From Kribbella antiqua (GTDB taxonomy: Bacteria > Actinomycetota > Actinomycetes > Propionibacteriales > Kribbellaceae): 64,000 nucleotides of DNA. Below are positions 52,828-60,922 of the stretch, piece after piece. The number at the start of each line of letters is the position of its first letter. Position 1 is the first letter of the stretch. Location: assembly GCF_004345665.1 (NCBI RefSeq), contig NZ_SLWR01000001.1, positions 930,001 through 994,000 of the forward strand. Direction: 5' to 3'. The notes beneath the pieces are model-generated. The model did no database searches and was not told where the DNA came from. It saw only the letters and a program-made list of their open reading frames with translations. The position numbers and the translations under genes were made by a program.

Positions 52828-53499
52828 GTGAACAAGGTTCCGAAGGTTGCAGCGCCCAGCGTGCGTCATATCCGGCGCTGGCCGGCTTCGCTGGCGGTCG
52901 TCGCAGTACTGGTGCTGCAACTGATCGTGCCGACCGAGATCGCAGCCTTGCCGCGGTGGATCATGCCCGCACTCGGTACGGCGTTGCTGCTGCCGCTGGT
53001 GTGGACGAACCCCTTCAAGCTGCAGCGGGACGAGCCGTGGCTGCGGTGGGTCGAACTGGTGCTGCTCGCCGTCCTGGTGCTCGTCAACGCGCTCTACCTG
53101 ACCGGTCTGATTTTCTACCTCGGCTCAGGTGAAGCGAACGACGGGATGATCCTGGTCAAGGCCGCGCTGCTGATCTGGGTGACGAACGTGGTCGCGTTCG
53201 CGGTCTGGTACTGGGAGGTCGACCGCGGCGGCCCGTTCGCCCGGGCGCCCGAGCACGAGCGCGAGGTGGAGCGAGCGGATCTACTCTTCCCGCAGATGAC
53301 GGTCGACCTACCCGGCTGGGAACGCTGGCTCCCCGGCTTCACCGACTACCTCTTCGTCGCCTTCACCGCAGCCACCGCCTTCAGCCCCACCGACACCATG
53401 CCCCTCACCGCCCGGGTCAAGGCCCTCATGACCATCCAGTCAGCAATCTCATTGCTGACAATCGCCGTCGTCGCCGCCCGAGCCGTCAACGTCCTCTGA
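52828..53499 (+). CDS. Hypothetical integral membrane protein (DUF1345-like)
   Basis: The 223-residue protein has about five membrane helices. A short loop near the end, PGFTDYLFVAFTAATAFSPTDTMPLTARVKALM, resembles the pore-like region of ion channels and DUF1345 proteins. The last helix ends in AVVAARAVNVL. The GTG at 52828 was chosen, since a CAGAAT-like -10 lies seven bases upstream (possible leaderless start); a TTG at 52807 is an alternative. It is flanked by the subtilisin terminator and a TGCCCT/AGGGCA hairpin at 53501-53527. Function is unknown. Confidence 0.72.
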   Translation: MNKVPKVAAPSVRHIRRWPASLAVVAVLVLQLIVPTEIAALPRWIMPALGTALLLPLVWTNPFKLQRDEPWLRWVELVLLAVLVLVNALYLTGLIFYLGSGEANDGMILVKAALLIWVTNVVAFAVWYWEVDRGGPFARAPEHEREVERADLLFPQMTVDLPGWERWLPGFTDYLFVAFTAATAFSPTDTMPLTARVKALMTIQSAISLLTIAVVAARAVNVL

Positions 53500-53567
53500 G
53501 TGCCCTTCGGCGGTCGTGCCTAGGGCAAAATCACTATCGACATGGATGTAATGGGCGTGAGAGTGTT

Positions 53568-54554
53568 ATGCCCATGTACAGCAGCAAGTCGGCGGGGCTC
53601 GCGTTCGCGGTGTTCTCCGCGGTGACGTTCGGTGGTTCCGGGCCGTTCGCGAAGGCGCTGATCGGGGCTGGTTTCTCCCCCGAACAGGCCGCCTGGCTGC
53701 GGATCCTCGGTGCCGCCGCGCTGCTCATTCCGCTCGTACTGATCTTCCGCGGTGCTGCCGGACTGCGTGCCGCGCGGGCGTCCTGGCGGGCGCTGGTGCT
53801 CTACGGGCTGACCGGGATCGCCGGCTGCCAGACGCTCTTCTTCATCGCGGCCAGCCGGCTGCCGGTGGGTGTCGCGTTGATGCTGGAGTTCTCCGGACCG
53901 GTGCTGGTGGTCGTGTGGCTGAAGTTCGGCCAGAAGATCGCCGTACCGCGGTCGGCCGCGATCGGCGTCGGGATCGCGCTCGTCGGTCTCGCGACCGTGG
54001 TGGAGATCTGGTCCGGTCTCAAGCTCGACCTGGTCGGCCTGATCGCGGGTCTCGGCGCGGCCGCGTGCCAGGCGACGTACTTCATCTTGATCGACAAACT
54101 GACCGGTGCCGCGGATCCGCTGGTGATGACCGCTGCCGGGAGCGTGGTCGGCGCGGTGGCGCTGACGTTCATCTCCGCGCCGTGGGGCATCCCCTGGCAC
54201 GCACTTGTCGACACCATCGCGATCGGCGACCGGTCCGCGCCGGGCTGGGTGCTGGCCGGCTGGCTGATTGTCGTCAGTACGGTTGTCGCCTACCTCGCCG
54301 GCGCCGCCGCCGTGCAGCGGCTGTCGGCCGCGGTCGGTGGAGCCGTCGCGTACGTCGAGGTCGTTGCCGCCAGCATCTTCGCCTGGGTCCTCCTGAACGA
54401 GACCCTCCGCACCAACCAGATCATCGGCGGCGCCATCGTCCTCCTCGGCGCCTTCGTAGCCCAGTCGTCAGTCGGCAAAGTCTCTCCATCGGAGATCCCC
54501 GACTCCGACACCTCGAACCCCCGCACCACAGACCTCGACCCCGCCGGCGTCTGA
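53568..54554 (+). CDS. EamA/DMT-family transporter
   Basis: A 328-residue protein with ten membrane helices and two EamA repeats: LAFAVFSAVTFGGSGPFAKALI at the start, LPVGVALMLEFSGPVLVVVWL, and RLSAAVGGAVAYVEVVAASIFAWVLLNETL near the end. A charged 40-residue tail follows. It is related to the first EamA gene in the window (25384-26265) only at family level. Substrates could be amino acids or toxic metabolites. The gene converges with the AlaRS-like gene 41 bases away. The ATG at 53568 is followed by a second in-frame ATG two codons later. Confidence 0.86.
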   Translation: MPMYSSKSAGLAFAVFSAVTFGGSGPFAKALIGAGFSPEQAAWLRILGAAALLIPLVLIFRGAAGLRAARASWRALVLYGLTGIAGCQTLFFIAASRLPVGVALMLEFSGPVLVVVWLKFGQKIAVPRSAAIGVGIALVGLATVVEIWSGLKLDLVGLIAGLGAAACQATYFILIDKLTGAADPLVMTAAGSVVGAVALTFISAPWGIPWHALVDTIAIGDRSAPGWVLAGWLIVVSTVVAYLAGAAAVQRLSAAVGGAVAYVEVVAASIFAWVLLNETLRTNQIIGGAIVLLGAFVAQSSVGKVSPSEIPDSDTSNPRTTDLDPAGV

Positions 54555-54595
54555 GCCCGAACCCCATGCCGCCGGCCGAGGCCGAGGTCGTCGTA

Positions 54596-55747
54596 CTAGA
54601 TGAGGGTGTCGACGAGCTCGCGGGGCAGGCCGTGGGTTTCGTGCAGGTAGGTGTAATCGGTGTCGTCGAGGGTTTTGTGGAAGCGTTCGTGGCTGAGGAC
54701 TTTGCGGCCGCGGTCGAGGAGGTTGCTGAACCGGATCTCCTCGTCGATCAGGATCCGGCGCACCAGCGTGACGAGCTCGCCCTGGTGGAAGTGGTTCAGG
54801 GTGTGCTCGAACAGTTCCATCGGCAGGTCGGACAGCGTGCGGCTGTCGTCGTCGCGCCACAGGATTGTCAGCACTCGGCGGATCAGCCGGCGCAGCACGT
54901 AGCCGCGGCCGGTGTTCGACGGGTGCACGCCGTCGCCGACGATCACGATGCTGGAGCGCAGGTGGTCGATCACGATCCGCTGGGACTGCTCGTCCAGCCG
55001 CCACATCGACGGAATGATCCGCATCCACGGCTCGAACAGCGACGTCTCGTACACCGAGTCCTTGCCCTCGAGCAGCATGGTGAGTCGCTCGAGGCCGAGG
55101 CCGGTGTCGATGTTCTGCTGCTGCAGCGGTTCGAGCGACCCGTCGTCGAGCCGGCGGTAGCGCATCATCACGTGGTTCCACACCTCGACCCAGCGCTTGT
55201 CGGTGCTCGGCGTACCCTCCGGGTCGCCGTCGCCGGTCCAGACGAAGATCTCCGAGTCCGGGCCGCACGGACCGGTCGGGCCGTTCGACCACCAGTTGTC
55301 CTCGGTGGTCAGCTCGATCGGCACGCCCAGCTCCTGCCACGTCCGCAGCGACTCCTGATCCAGCGGCACCTGGTCCCCGCCGCCGTACACGGTCACGTAG
55401 AGCCGCCCGGGATCGATGCCGAAGCCGTCGCGGATCAGCTCGAAGCCCCAGCGCAGTGTCTGGCTGCTGCCGTAGTCGCCGAGCGACCACGAGCCGAGCA
55501 TCTCGAACACGGTCAGGTGGGTCGAATCCCCCACCTCGTCGAGGTCGGTGGTTCGCAGACATCGCTGGATGCCCACGAGCCTGCGGCCCAGCGGATGGGG
55601 TTCTCCTTCCAGGTACGGCGTGAGCGGATGCATGCCGGAGGTCGTGAAGAGCACCGGATCACCGAGCCGCGGGATGAGCGTGGAACCTGTGGTCGGAACG
55701 TGCTCACGGTCGAGGAAGAAGTCGATGAAGGTCCTGCTGATGTTCAT
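54596..55747 (-). CDS. Shortened alanyl-tRNA synthetase-like protein
   Basis: This 383-residue protein matches only the aminoacylation core and the start of the tRNA-recognition region of AlaRS (about 875 residues in full-length enzymes). Class II motifs are intact: LFTTSGMHPLTPYLEG, the QRCLRTTDLDEVG segment, FEMLGSWSLGDY, DNWWSNGPTGPCGPDSEIF, WNHVMMRYRR and NIDTGLGLERLTMLLEG. The editing and C-Ala domains are absent. It could be a second synthetase that is resistant to an inhibitor, an Ala-adenylating enzyme, or a tRNA-dependent modifier. A leader peptide with four terminal alanines and a terminator lie upstream, suggesting control by charged tRNA-Ala. It ends next to the convergent EamA gene. 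Confidence 0.88.
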   Translation of the reverse strand: MNISRTFIDFFLDREHVPTTGSTLIPRLGDPVLFTTSGMHPLTPYLEGEPHPLGRRLVGIQRCLRTTDLDEVGDSTHLTVFEMLGSWSLGDYGSSQTLRWGFELIRDGFGIDPGRLYVTVYGGGDQVPLDQESLRTWQELGVPIELTTEDNWWSNGPTGPCGPDSEIFVWTGDGDPEGTPSTDKRWVEVWNHVMMRYRRLDDGSLEPLQQQNIDTGLGLERLTMLLEGKDSVYETSLFEPWMRIIPSMWRLDEQSQRIVIDHLRSSIVIVGDGVHPSNTGRGYVLRRLIRRVLTILWRDDDSRTLSDLPMELFEHTLNHFHQGELVTLVRRILIDEEIRFSNLLDRGRKVLSHERFHKTLDDTDYTYLHETHGLPRELVDTLI

Positions 55748-55796
55748 GGTTCTGGTCCTGTCTTTCAGATGACCGGAACCAGACCACCGGGATCGG

Positions 55797-55833
55797 AAAC
55801 AACAAAACCGGCGAACCGTTTCCGGTCGCCGGT
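55797..55833 (-). terminator. Intrinsic terminator (attenuator) upstream of the AlaRS-like gene
   Basis: An 11-bp stem with one bulged T carries a GAAA tetraloop (ACCGGCGACCG then GAAA then CGGTTCGCCGGT) and a TTTTGTTGTTT tail. It lies between the leader peptide stop and the start at 55747. A U-tract is unusual for this genome. Alternative pairings can break it: GACCGGAA in the stem matches TTCCGGTC downstream, and an upstream segment in the leader peptide can pair with GGCGACCGG. Confidence 0.75.
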
Positions 55834-55849
55834 GGAGGTTTCGAAGATG

Positions 55850-55915
55850 TCAGGCCGCGGCAGCCGGAGAGCGATGAGCTCGTACGGCTGCGGTAAGTCG
55901 GGACATCTGATGCAT
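55850..55915 (-). CDS. Alanine-rich leader peptide (candidate)
   Basis: A short ATG-to-TGA frame of 21 residues contains seven alanines, the last four consecutive (codons GCT GCC GCG GCC) just before the TGA. It begins about eight bases after a TACGCT -10 candidate and so may be leaderless; a TGGACA lies 19 bases upstream of that -10. The frame ends 16 bases before an intrinsic terminator. This is the arrangement of an attenuator that reads tRNA-Ala charging to control the AlaRS-like gene. Translation is inferred from position and composition only. Confidence 0.6.
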   Translation of the reverse strand: MHQMSRLTAAVRAHRSPAAAA

Positions 55916-55973
55916 GTCGGCCAGCGTACACGAACAGCTACGCCCCCTGTCCAGCCTGTTCCCAGCCAGCCGC

Positions 55974-57092
55974 TCAGACGTCGAGGAGTTCGCGGAGTAC
56001 GGCGCCGGCATGGGACCACGTCCAGTTTTGCTCGACCCAGGCCCGGCCCGCCTCGCCCAGCTCCCGGGCGCGCGCGGGGTTTGTCAGCAATCCGGCGATC
56101 CGAACGCCGACAGCCACCGGGTTGTACGGGTCGACCAGGTAGCCGGTCTCGCCGTGCCGGACCGTGTCCTCAGCTCCACCGGAGTCGCCGACCACAACCG
56201 GCTTGCCCACCGCCGCCGCCTCGAGCGTGACGATCCCGAGTGCCTCCGGCTCGAGCCCGAAGCGCCGTGTCCGGCACGGCATCGCGAAAACGTCGGCCGC
56301 GTCGACGTACGGCGGAATGTCCGCCCACGGCACCGGACCGGTGAACACCACCGACGACCGGACCCCAACCGCGGAAGCCAACCCTTCCAGCCGCTCACGA
56401 TCCGGCCCGCCGCCAACCAGCAGCAGCATCGCCGACGGCACCGCCGCCAGCACGCGAGGCCAAGCACGGATCAGCGTGTCCTGCCCCTTCCGCGGCACCA
56501 GCCGAGACACGCAGGCGACGACCGGAACGCCTTCCAGTCCCAGGCCTTTACGGACCTGTTCTCCCCCACACCCCGGGTGGAAGCGCAGATTGTCGACACC
56601 CGGAGCCAGCCGCCGCATCCGTCGTACGGCGGCCGGCGACAACGCCGGCGCGATCTGCTCCGCGCACCACGACGACACCGTCGTCATCGTGTCAGCCGCG
56701 TCGCCGATCCGCCGCAGCGCCTGCCGGGCACCGGGCACACCCGCCCACCACGTCTCGTGTCCATGCGTCATCGCGACGATCCGCCGCGCCCCCGCGCGCC
56801 GCAACGCCGGCCCCATCAGCCCGAGCGGCGCGGCCGCCCCGAACAGCACCCGATCCGCGTCGTGCTCCCGCATCAGCCGTACGGCGTGCTTCGTCACCCG
56901 CGGCGTCGGCAGCAAGACCGTCGTACGCTCACGAACCACCCGGAACGGCAGCTCGGAGTCGTACGACGTGTCGCCGGGTGACGACGACGTCAGTACGACG
57001 ACATCCGGCAACTCGTCGCACAGCGAACGTACGAACGTCTCGATCCCGCCCTGCCGCGGCGGGAAGTCGTTGGTGACGACGAGAACGGTCAT
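55974..57092 (-). CDS. Glycosyltransferase family 4, PimB-like
   Basis: The 372-residue GT-B enzyme has the N-terminal motif VVTNDFPPRQGGIETFV at residues 4-20, the middle VSRLVPRKGQDTLIRAWPRV, and a C-terminal EPEALGIVTLEAAAVGKPVVVGDSGGAEDTV with the EX7E pair. It resembles actinobacterial alpha-(1-6)-phosphatidylinositol monomannoside mannosyltransferase PimB, using GDP-mannose at the membrane. The ATG at 57092 overlaps the M48 gene's stop by four bases. The stop at 55974 lies within the promoter region of the AlaRS-like gene's leader, and I see no terminator between them. Confidence 0.87.
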   Translation of the reverse strand: MTVLVVTNDFPPRQGGIETFVRSLCDELPDVVVLTSSSPGDTSYDSELPFRVVRERTTVLLPTPRVTKHAVRLMREHDADRVLFGAAAPLGLMGPALRRAGARRIVAMTHGHETWWAGVPGARQALRRIGDAADTMTTVSSWCAEQIAPALSPAAVRRMRRLAPGVDNLRFHPGCGGEQVRKGLGLEGVPVVACVSRLVPRKGQDTLIRAWPRVLAAVPSAMLLLVGGGPDRERLEGLASAVGVRSSVVFTGPVPWADIPPYVDAADVFAMPCRTRRFGLEPEALGIVTLEAAAVGKPVVVGDSGGAEDTVRHGETGYLVDPYNPVAVGVRIAGLLTNPARARELGEAGRAWVEQNWTWSHAGAVLRELLDV

Positions 57093-58324
57093 CGCTGCGC
57101 CAACGGCGGCACCGTCGTCCCATGCCCTGCCGCCCACGCCCGGCCCATCGCTATCCGCTCCGGCGCGGTCGGGTGGCTGGCGAACATCCAGTACCGCCAG
57201 CGCCGCGGGTTCAGGCCGGAGATGTTCGTCACGGCCAGATCGTGCTGCATGGCAACAAAGTCTTGCGGATCGTTCGTCAGCCGGAGCGAGTGGTAGTCGG
57301 CCCGGGCCTCGATCCGCCGGCTGACCAGGTTTTGCACCGGCGACGCCAGCGTCGAACCCAAAGCGATCAGTGCCAGCAGCAACGCGGTCCGGCGCGGATC
57401 CGACATCCGTGCCCCAAGCAACAACCTCAGCAACACCACGCCAAGTGCTGCACCGAGCACACCGATCAGCGTGCCGTGCAGTACGTCGTCCTCAGCCGCA
57501 TGACCGAGTTCGTGCGCGACGACCAGCCGGACCTGCGCGGGCGGCGCATCCTTGAGCAATGTGTCGTAAACGACCAGCCGCCGCGTCGAACCGAAGCCGG
57601 AAACGTATGCATTCAAGGCAGTTGTGCGCTTCGACGCATCCGCCACGAGCACATCCTTGACCGGTACGCCGTCGTTCGCGGCGAGCTTCATGAAATCATT
57701 GCGCTGCGCACCCGCAGGCATCGAGGTGAACGAGTTGAATCGCGGCTCCACCAGCACCGGGTACGCGAACGACACCCCGAGCACGAGCAACGCAGCAGCG
57801 ATTGCCGCCGGCAACCACCACCAGGTCCGCCAGCGTTTCGCCAACCCGATAAGAACAACGGCGATCACCGCGAGCGCAAGGGACATCAGCAACCAGTTGA
57901 CGGCACGGTCGCGAGTCCACAACCCCCAGCCCTGCACCGACAGCCCGTACTTCCGGCTGACCCGCTCCGCCATGATGTCCGTCAGCAGCGTGACGACGCT
58001 GGTCAGCAGCCCGAGACCAGCCACCAGCACCGGTACAGCGACATACCACCGACGGATGCGGATCTCGTCGTACAGACGGCGGCCGAGCGCACTGAGGCCA
58101 ATCACAAGCGGGACCAGCACAGACAACACCCAGGAGGTCGTTGACCACGGCAACAGCTCGTGCCGGAACGCGTTCTGCCGGGCGATCTCCGCGGCCGAGA
58201 AGTCCAGCGCCGCATCAGGCTTGGGCAGATCGATCAGATGCCACGGTGTGGTGGTGACGATGACCACGACCACGGCCGCGGCAAGGACGAGCCCAGTCAG
58301 ACGCGGCGCGACCGCCTCAGACAC
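57089..58324 (-). CDS. M48 (Ste24/HtpX-like) membrane metallopeptidase
   Basis: The 411-residue protein has the zinc motif VVAHELGHAAEDDVLHG near residue 280 and the third ligand Glu in SRRIEARADYHSLRL. It has around six membrane helices, as in CAAX prenyl protease type I and HtpX. It should cleave membrane or lipidated proteins. Translation probably starts at the GTG at 58324 with AGAGG eight bases upstream; a TTG two codons earlier is also possible. It overlaps the preceding peptidase gene by eight bases and the next by four. Confidence 0.88.
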   Translation of the reverse strand: MSEAVAPRLTGLVLAAAVVVVIVTTTPWHLIDLPKPDAALDFSAAEIARQNAFRHELLPWSTTSWVLSVLVPLVIGLSALGRRLYDEIRIRRWYVAVPVLVAGLGLLTSVVTLLTDIMAERVSRKYGLSVQGWGLWTRDRAVNWLLMSLALAVIAVVLIGLAKRWRTWWWLPAAIAAALLVLGVSFAYPVLVEPRFNSFTSMPAGAQRNDFMKLAANDGVPVKDVLVADASKRTTALNAYVSGFGSTRRLVVYDTLLKDAPPAQVRLVVAHELGHAAEDDVLHGTLIGVLGAALGVVLLRLLLGARMSDPRRTALLLALIALGSTLASPVQNLVSRRIEARADYHSLRLTNDPQDFVAMQHDLAVTNISGLNPRRWRYWMFASHPTAPERIAMGRAWAAGHGTTVPPLAQR

Positions 58325-59780
58325 CGGCAAGCCTCTTGAGGTACTTCTGCCACTCGACGACGAACTCCTGCTCGGTCATGCCGAGCACCGTCCTGAACGC
58401 ATCGGCCAATCCGGTCGGACTCTTCGACAGATGCACGGTCCGGTAGAACTTCACCAACTTGCTCTGCCCCTCCCGCTCGCTGATCAGCCGGCACGCGAGC
58501 CACGCCGACTCGTAGGCCTGGGGCAGCTCCGTCGACGAGGCAGCGAACGCTTCCGGAGTCGGCAGCGTGGACGGCACCTTGCCGGCCCGGATCGCCTTGA
58601 ACAGCTCCTTCGCCGCCGACTCGTCCTGCACAGGTACGGCGGTGAACGCGACGTAGTCGGCGAATCCCTCGGCCAGCCACAACGGTACCGGCGAGGCGGT
58701 AGCGGTCGACGCGACGTGCGTCGTCTCGTGCGTCAGCACGATCCGGCGGCCCTGCCTGCCGAGCTCGTCGAACAGCTTCGGATTGGCCACGATCCGCACC
58801 GGCGCACCGGCCTGCGGGGTATCCAGCTCGGCCATCGTGACGGCGGCGATCTGGGTGTAGGTGTTCGGCTGCGCGCCGAGGACGTACTCCATCTGGGCCT
58901 GCGTGGCGGGCAGGTAGACGACCACCTTCCGCCGCCAGTTGTCGCCCCAGACGTCACTGACCGAGTCGACGGCACGGTCGGTCACGCTGACATAGCTCTC
59001 CGCGTCGGCTTCACCATCGAGGCTGATCACCAGGCTGTGATCGCCCTTGGCCACATCGATCGCGCCGAGCATCCAGATCGGCCGGCGCTGACCGGCCACG
59101 AAGCGCTCGGAGAACGAGGCCGCGTACGTCGTACCGTCGCGGGTGACGAACGTGACCGGAATCGTCTCGCGGGCGGGCTTCGCGTCGTACCCCTTGAGTT
59201 GCCAGGAGACCTCGACCTGGGCGAGCCAGGATGCGGTGCCGCCGAGCTCGGTCTGGCGGTCCGGGGTGAGCGCGGCGGGGTCGTCGCTGACGTAGCGGAG
59301 CTGGAACGTGGCGAGCGGGAGCTTGCCGAGATTGGCGAAGATCGTACGAGCGCTCACCCGGAAGGCGGAGGCCTTCGGGTCGATGGTGGCGAGGAAGCCG
59401 GACCGGCTATCGTCGTCGACCGCGGTCGCCATCTTCTGCAGCACCGCCTCGCCGGCAGCAGCACGCCGTACTCCCTCGGCGGCCTCATCTGGGGTGGTGG
59501 AGGTCTGCGGGGTCTGCCCAGTGATCACCGGAGCGTTCGGGTCGGCCGGGGCGTCCGCGATCTGACGGAGACCGGCGTACGCTGCGCCGGCGACCAGGCA
59601 GACGGCCAAGCCCAGGGCGACCTTCCGCACGATCGGGCCGAACGGTGGAAGGCTAGGGCTCCCAGGCGGCGGCTCCGGCTTGTCTTCGGTGGGTGGAACC
59701 ACCGGGAGCGGCACTGTGTCGCCCTGTTCGTCGATCACCTCGGCCCCTCGCTGCTCACCTGCCCCAGTCAGGCGGGACAC
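58317..59780 (-). CDS. Membrane-anchored gluzincin-type (peptidase MA-like) protein
   Basis: The 487-residue protein has a Pro-rich cytoplasmic N-terminus, one membrane helix (residues about 52-72) and a large extracellular region. An HEXXH zinc motif appears as VLTHETTHVAS and is followed by LWLAEGFADYVAF, with the third ligand Glu, as in the peptidase MA/M1-like group. The N-terminal extracellular half may form an NTF2-like or beta domain. GTG at 59780 has GGAGGAGG upstream. With M48 and PimB-like genes it forms an operon, so envelope maintenance is a reasonable guess. Confidence 0.85.
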   Translation of the reverse strand: MSRLTGAGEQRGAEVIDEQGDTVPLPVVPPTEDKPEPPPGSPSLPPFGPIVRKVALGLAVCLVAGAAYAGLRQIADAPADPNAPVITGQTPQTSTTPDEAAEGVRRAAAGEAVLQKMATAVDDDSRSGFLATIDPKASAFRVSARTIFANLGKLPLATFQLRYVSDDPAALTPDRQTELGGTASWLAQVEVSWQLKGYDAKPARETIPVTFVTRDGTTYAASFSERFVAGQRRPIWMLGAIDVAKGDHSLVISLDGEADAESYVSVTDRAVDSVSDVWGDNWRRKVVVYLPATQAQMEYVLGAQPNTYTQIAAVTMAELDTPQAGAPVRIVANPKLFDELGRQGRRIVLTHETTHVASTATASPVPLWLAEGFADYVAFTAVPVQDESAAKELFKAIRAGKVPSTLPTPEAFAASSTELPQAYESAWLACRLISEREGQSKLVKFYRTVHLSKSPTGLADAFRTVLGMTEQEFVVEWQKYLKRLAGV

Positions 59781-59825
59781 TACGTGCCTCCTCCGACAGT
59801 AGAGCACCTGGATGGTGAAACGACT

Positions 59826-59853
59826 CGGCTCCGGGGGACGTCCCCCGGAGCCG
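59826..59853 (-). terminator. Strong hairpin after the NlpC/P60 gene
   Basis: CGGCTCCGGGGGA pairs with TCCCCCGGAGCCG over a 2-base loop (13 bp). It lies 22 bases after the NlpC/P60 stop and before the peptidase operon. Confidence 0.8.
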
Positions 59854-59875
59854 TTGAGTATGTCAAGGGTGAGGC

Positions 59876-60922
59876 TCAGCCCGGACGGACGGCGCCGTTG
59901 TACGGCATCAGGTCGATCGGGTCGGTCTTCACCGGCTTGCCCGGGCGGCTCGCGTGCACGATCCGGCCGTTGCCGATGTACATGGCAACGTGGCTGGTGG
60001 GCGAGTAGTAGAAGACCAGATCACCCGGCATCAACTGACTCTTGCTGACCGGGCGGCCTTCGCTCTGCTGCGCCTTCGAGGAGTGCGGCAGCGAGACGCC
60101 CGCCTTGCCCCAGGCGTACATCATCAGGCCGGAGCAGTCGAAGGAGTCAGGACCGTCGGCGCCCCACACGTAGGGATCGCCGAGCTGGGCCATCGCCACC
60201 TGGACCGCGATCCCGGCGCGGCCGCTGACCGGAACCGGCAGGTCCATCCGGTCGCCGTCACGGCTCGGGCGCGAGTCCCGGGCCTCCTCGGCTTCCTTCT
60301 CGTTCTCCGCCTGGATCCGGGCCCGCTCCGCGTCGCTGAGCTTGTCGAGCACCTTCTCGGCGGCGTCCAGGTTGGTCTGGATCTGCTGCTTCAGTGCGTT
60401 CTGCTTGGCCTGCACGCTCTGCAGCGCGGCCAGCTCGGTCTGCTCGCTGGCCTGCAGGTCGGTGAGCTTGCCCTGGGCATCCTGGTACCGGCGGAGCGCC
60501 GAGTTCTGCTGACCGGCGAAGGCCTGCGCGGTCGAGGCCTGGCTGAGGAACTGGTCGGGGTTCGACGAGAGCAGTAACTGGGCCGTCGTCGTCATCCCGG
60601 AAGTCTGGTACCCGGCGACCGCGAGGGATCCGATCTGCCGCTTCACCGCGTCCACCTGGGTCTGCTGCTTGGCGATACCGGCCTGCAACGCCTTCACCCG
60701 GGCGCTGGCGGCGCTGATCTGCCCGCGCAGGTCGTTGGCCGACTCACCGGCCTCCTCGGCCTTGTGCTGCAGGGCGGCGACCTGCGCCTTCGCCTGCTCC
60801 AGGGTGGGCTTCGGATCCGCGTCCGCGCCGGTCTGGATGAAGAACACGCCCGCAGCGACTGCGGTGCTGGTGATGGCGGCGAGGGCGATTCCCTTGGTGC
60901 GGTTGATGCGTCCGGTGGACAC
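59876..60922 (-). CDS. Secreted NlpC/P60 endopeptidase (RipA-like)
   Basis: The 348-residue protein has a signal peptide, then a long coiled coil (residues about 35-205, LEQAKAQVAALQHKAEEAGESANDL...), an acidic hinge, and a C-terminal NlpC/P60 domain. Catalytic residues are Cys in DSFDCSGLMMYAWG, His in SPTSHVAMYIGNG and the third polar residue in IVHASRPGK. It cuts peptide stems of peptidoglycan (D-Glu/meso-DAP bond) and is typical of RipA-type division hydrolases. GTG at 60922 was chosen to place the signal at the start. An MtrA-like direct repeat lies 156 bases upstream. Confidence 0.9.
   Translation of the reverse strand: MSTGRINRTKGIALAAITSTAVAAGVFFIQTGADADPKPTLEQAKAQVAALQHKAEEAGESANDLRGQISAASARVKALQAGIAKQQTQVDAVKRQIGSLAVAGYQTSGMTTTAQLLLSSNPDQFLSQASTAQAFAGQQNSALRRYQDAQGKLTDLQASEQTELAALQSVQAKQNALKQQIQTNLDAAEKVLDKLSDAERARIQAENEKEAEEARDSRPSRDGDRMDLPVPVSGRAGIAVQVAMAQLGDPYVWGADGPDSFDCSGLMMYAWGKAGVSLPHSSKAQQSEGRPVSKSQLMPGDLVFYYSPTSHVAMYIGNGRIVHASRPGKPVKTDPIDLMPYNGAVRPG

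Noticed and set aside
55748-55973. T-box leader before the AlaRS-like gene
   Set aside because: No T-box core sequence or specifier stem is visible; the Ala-rich frame and terminator explain the leader better.
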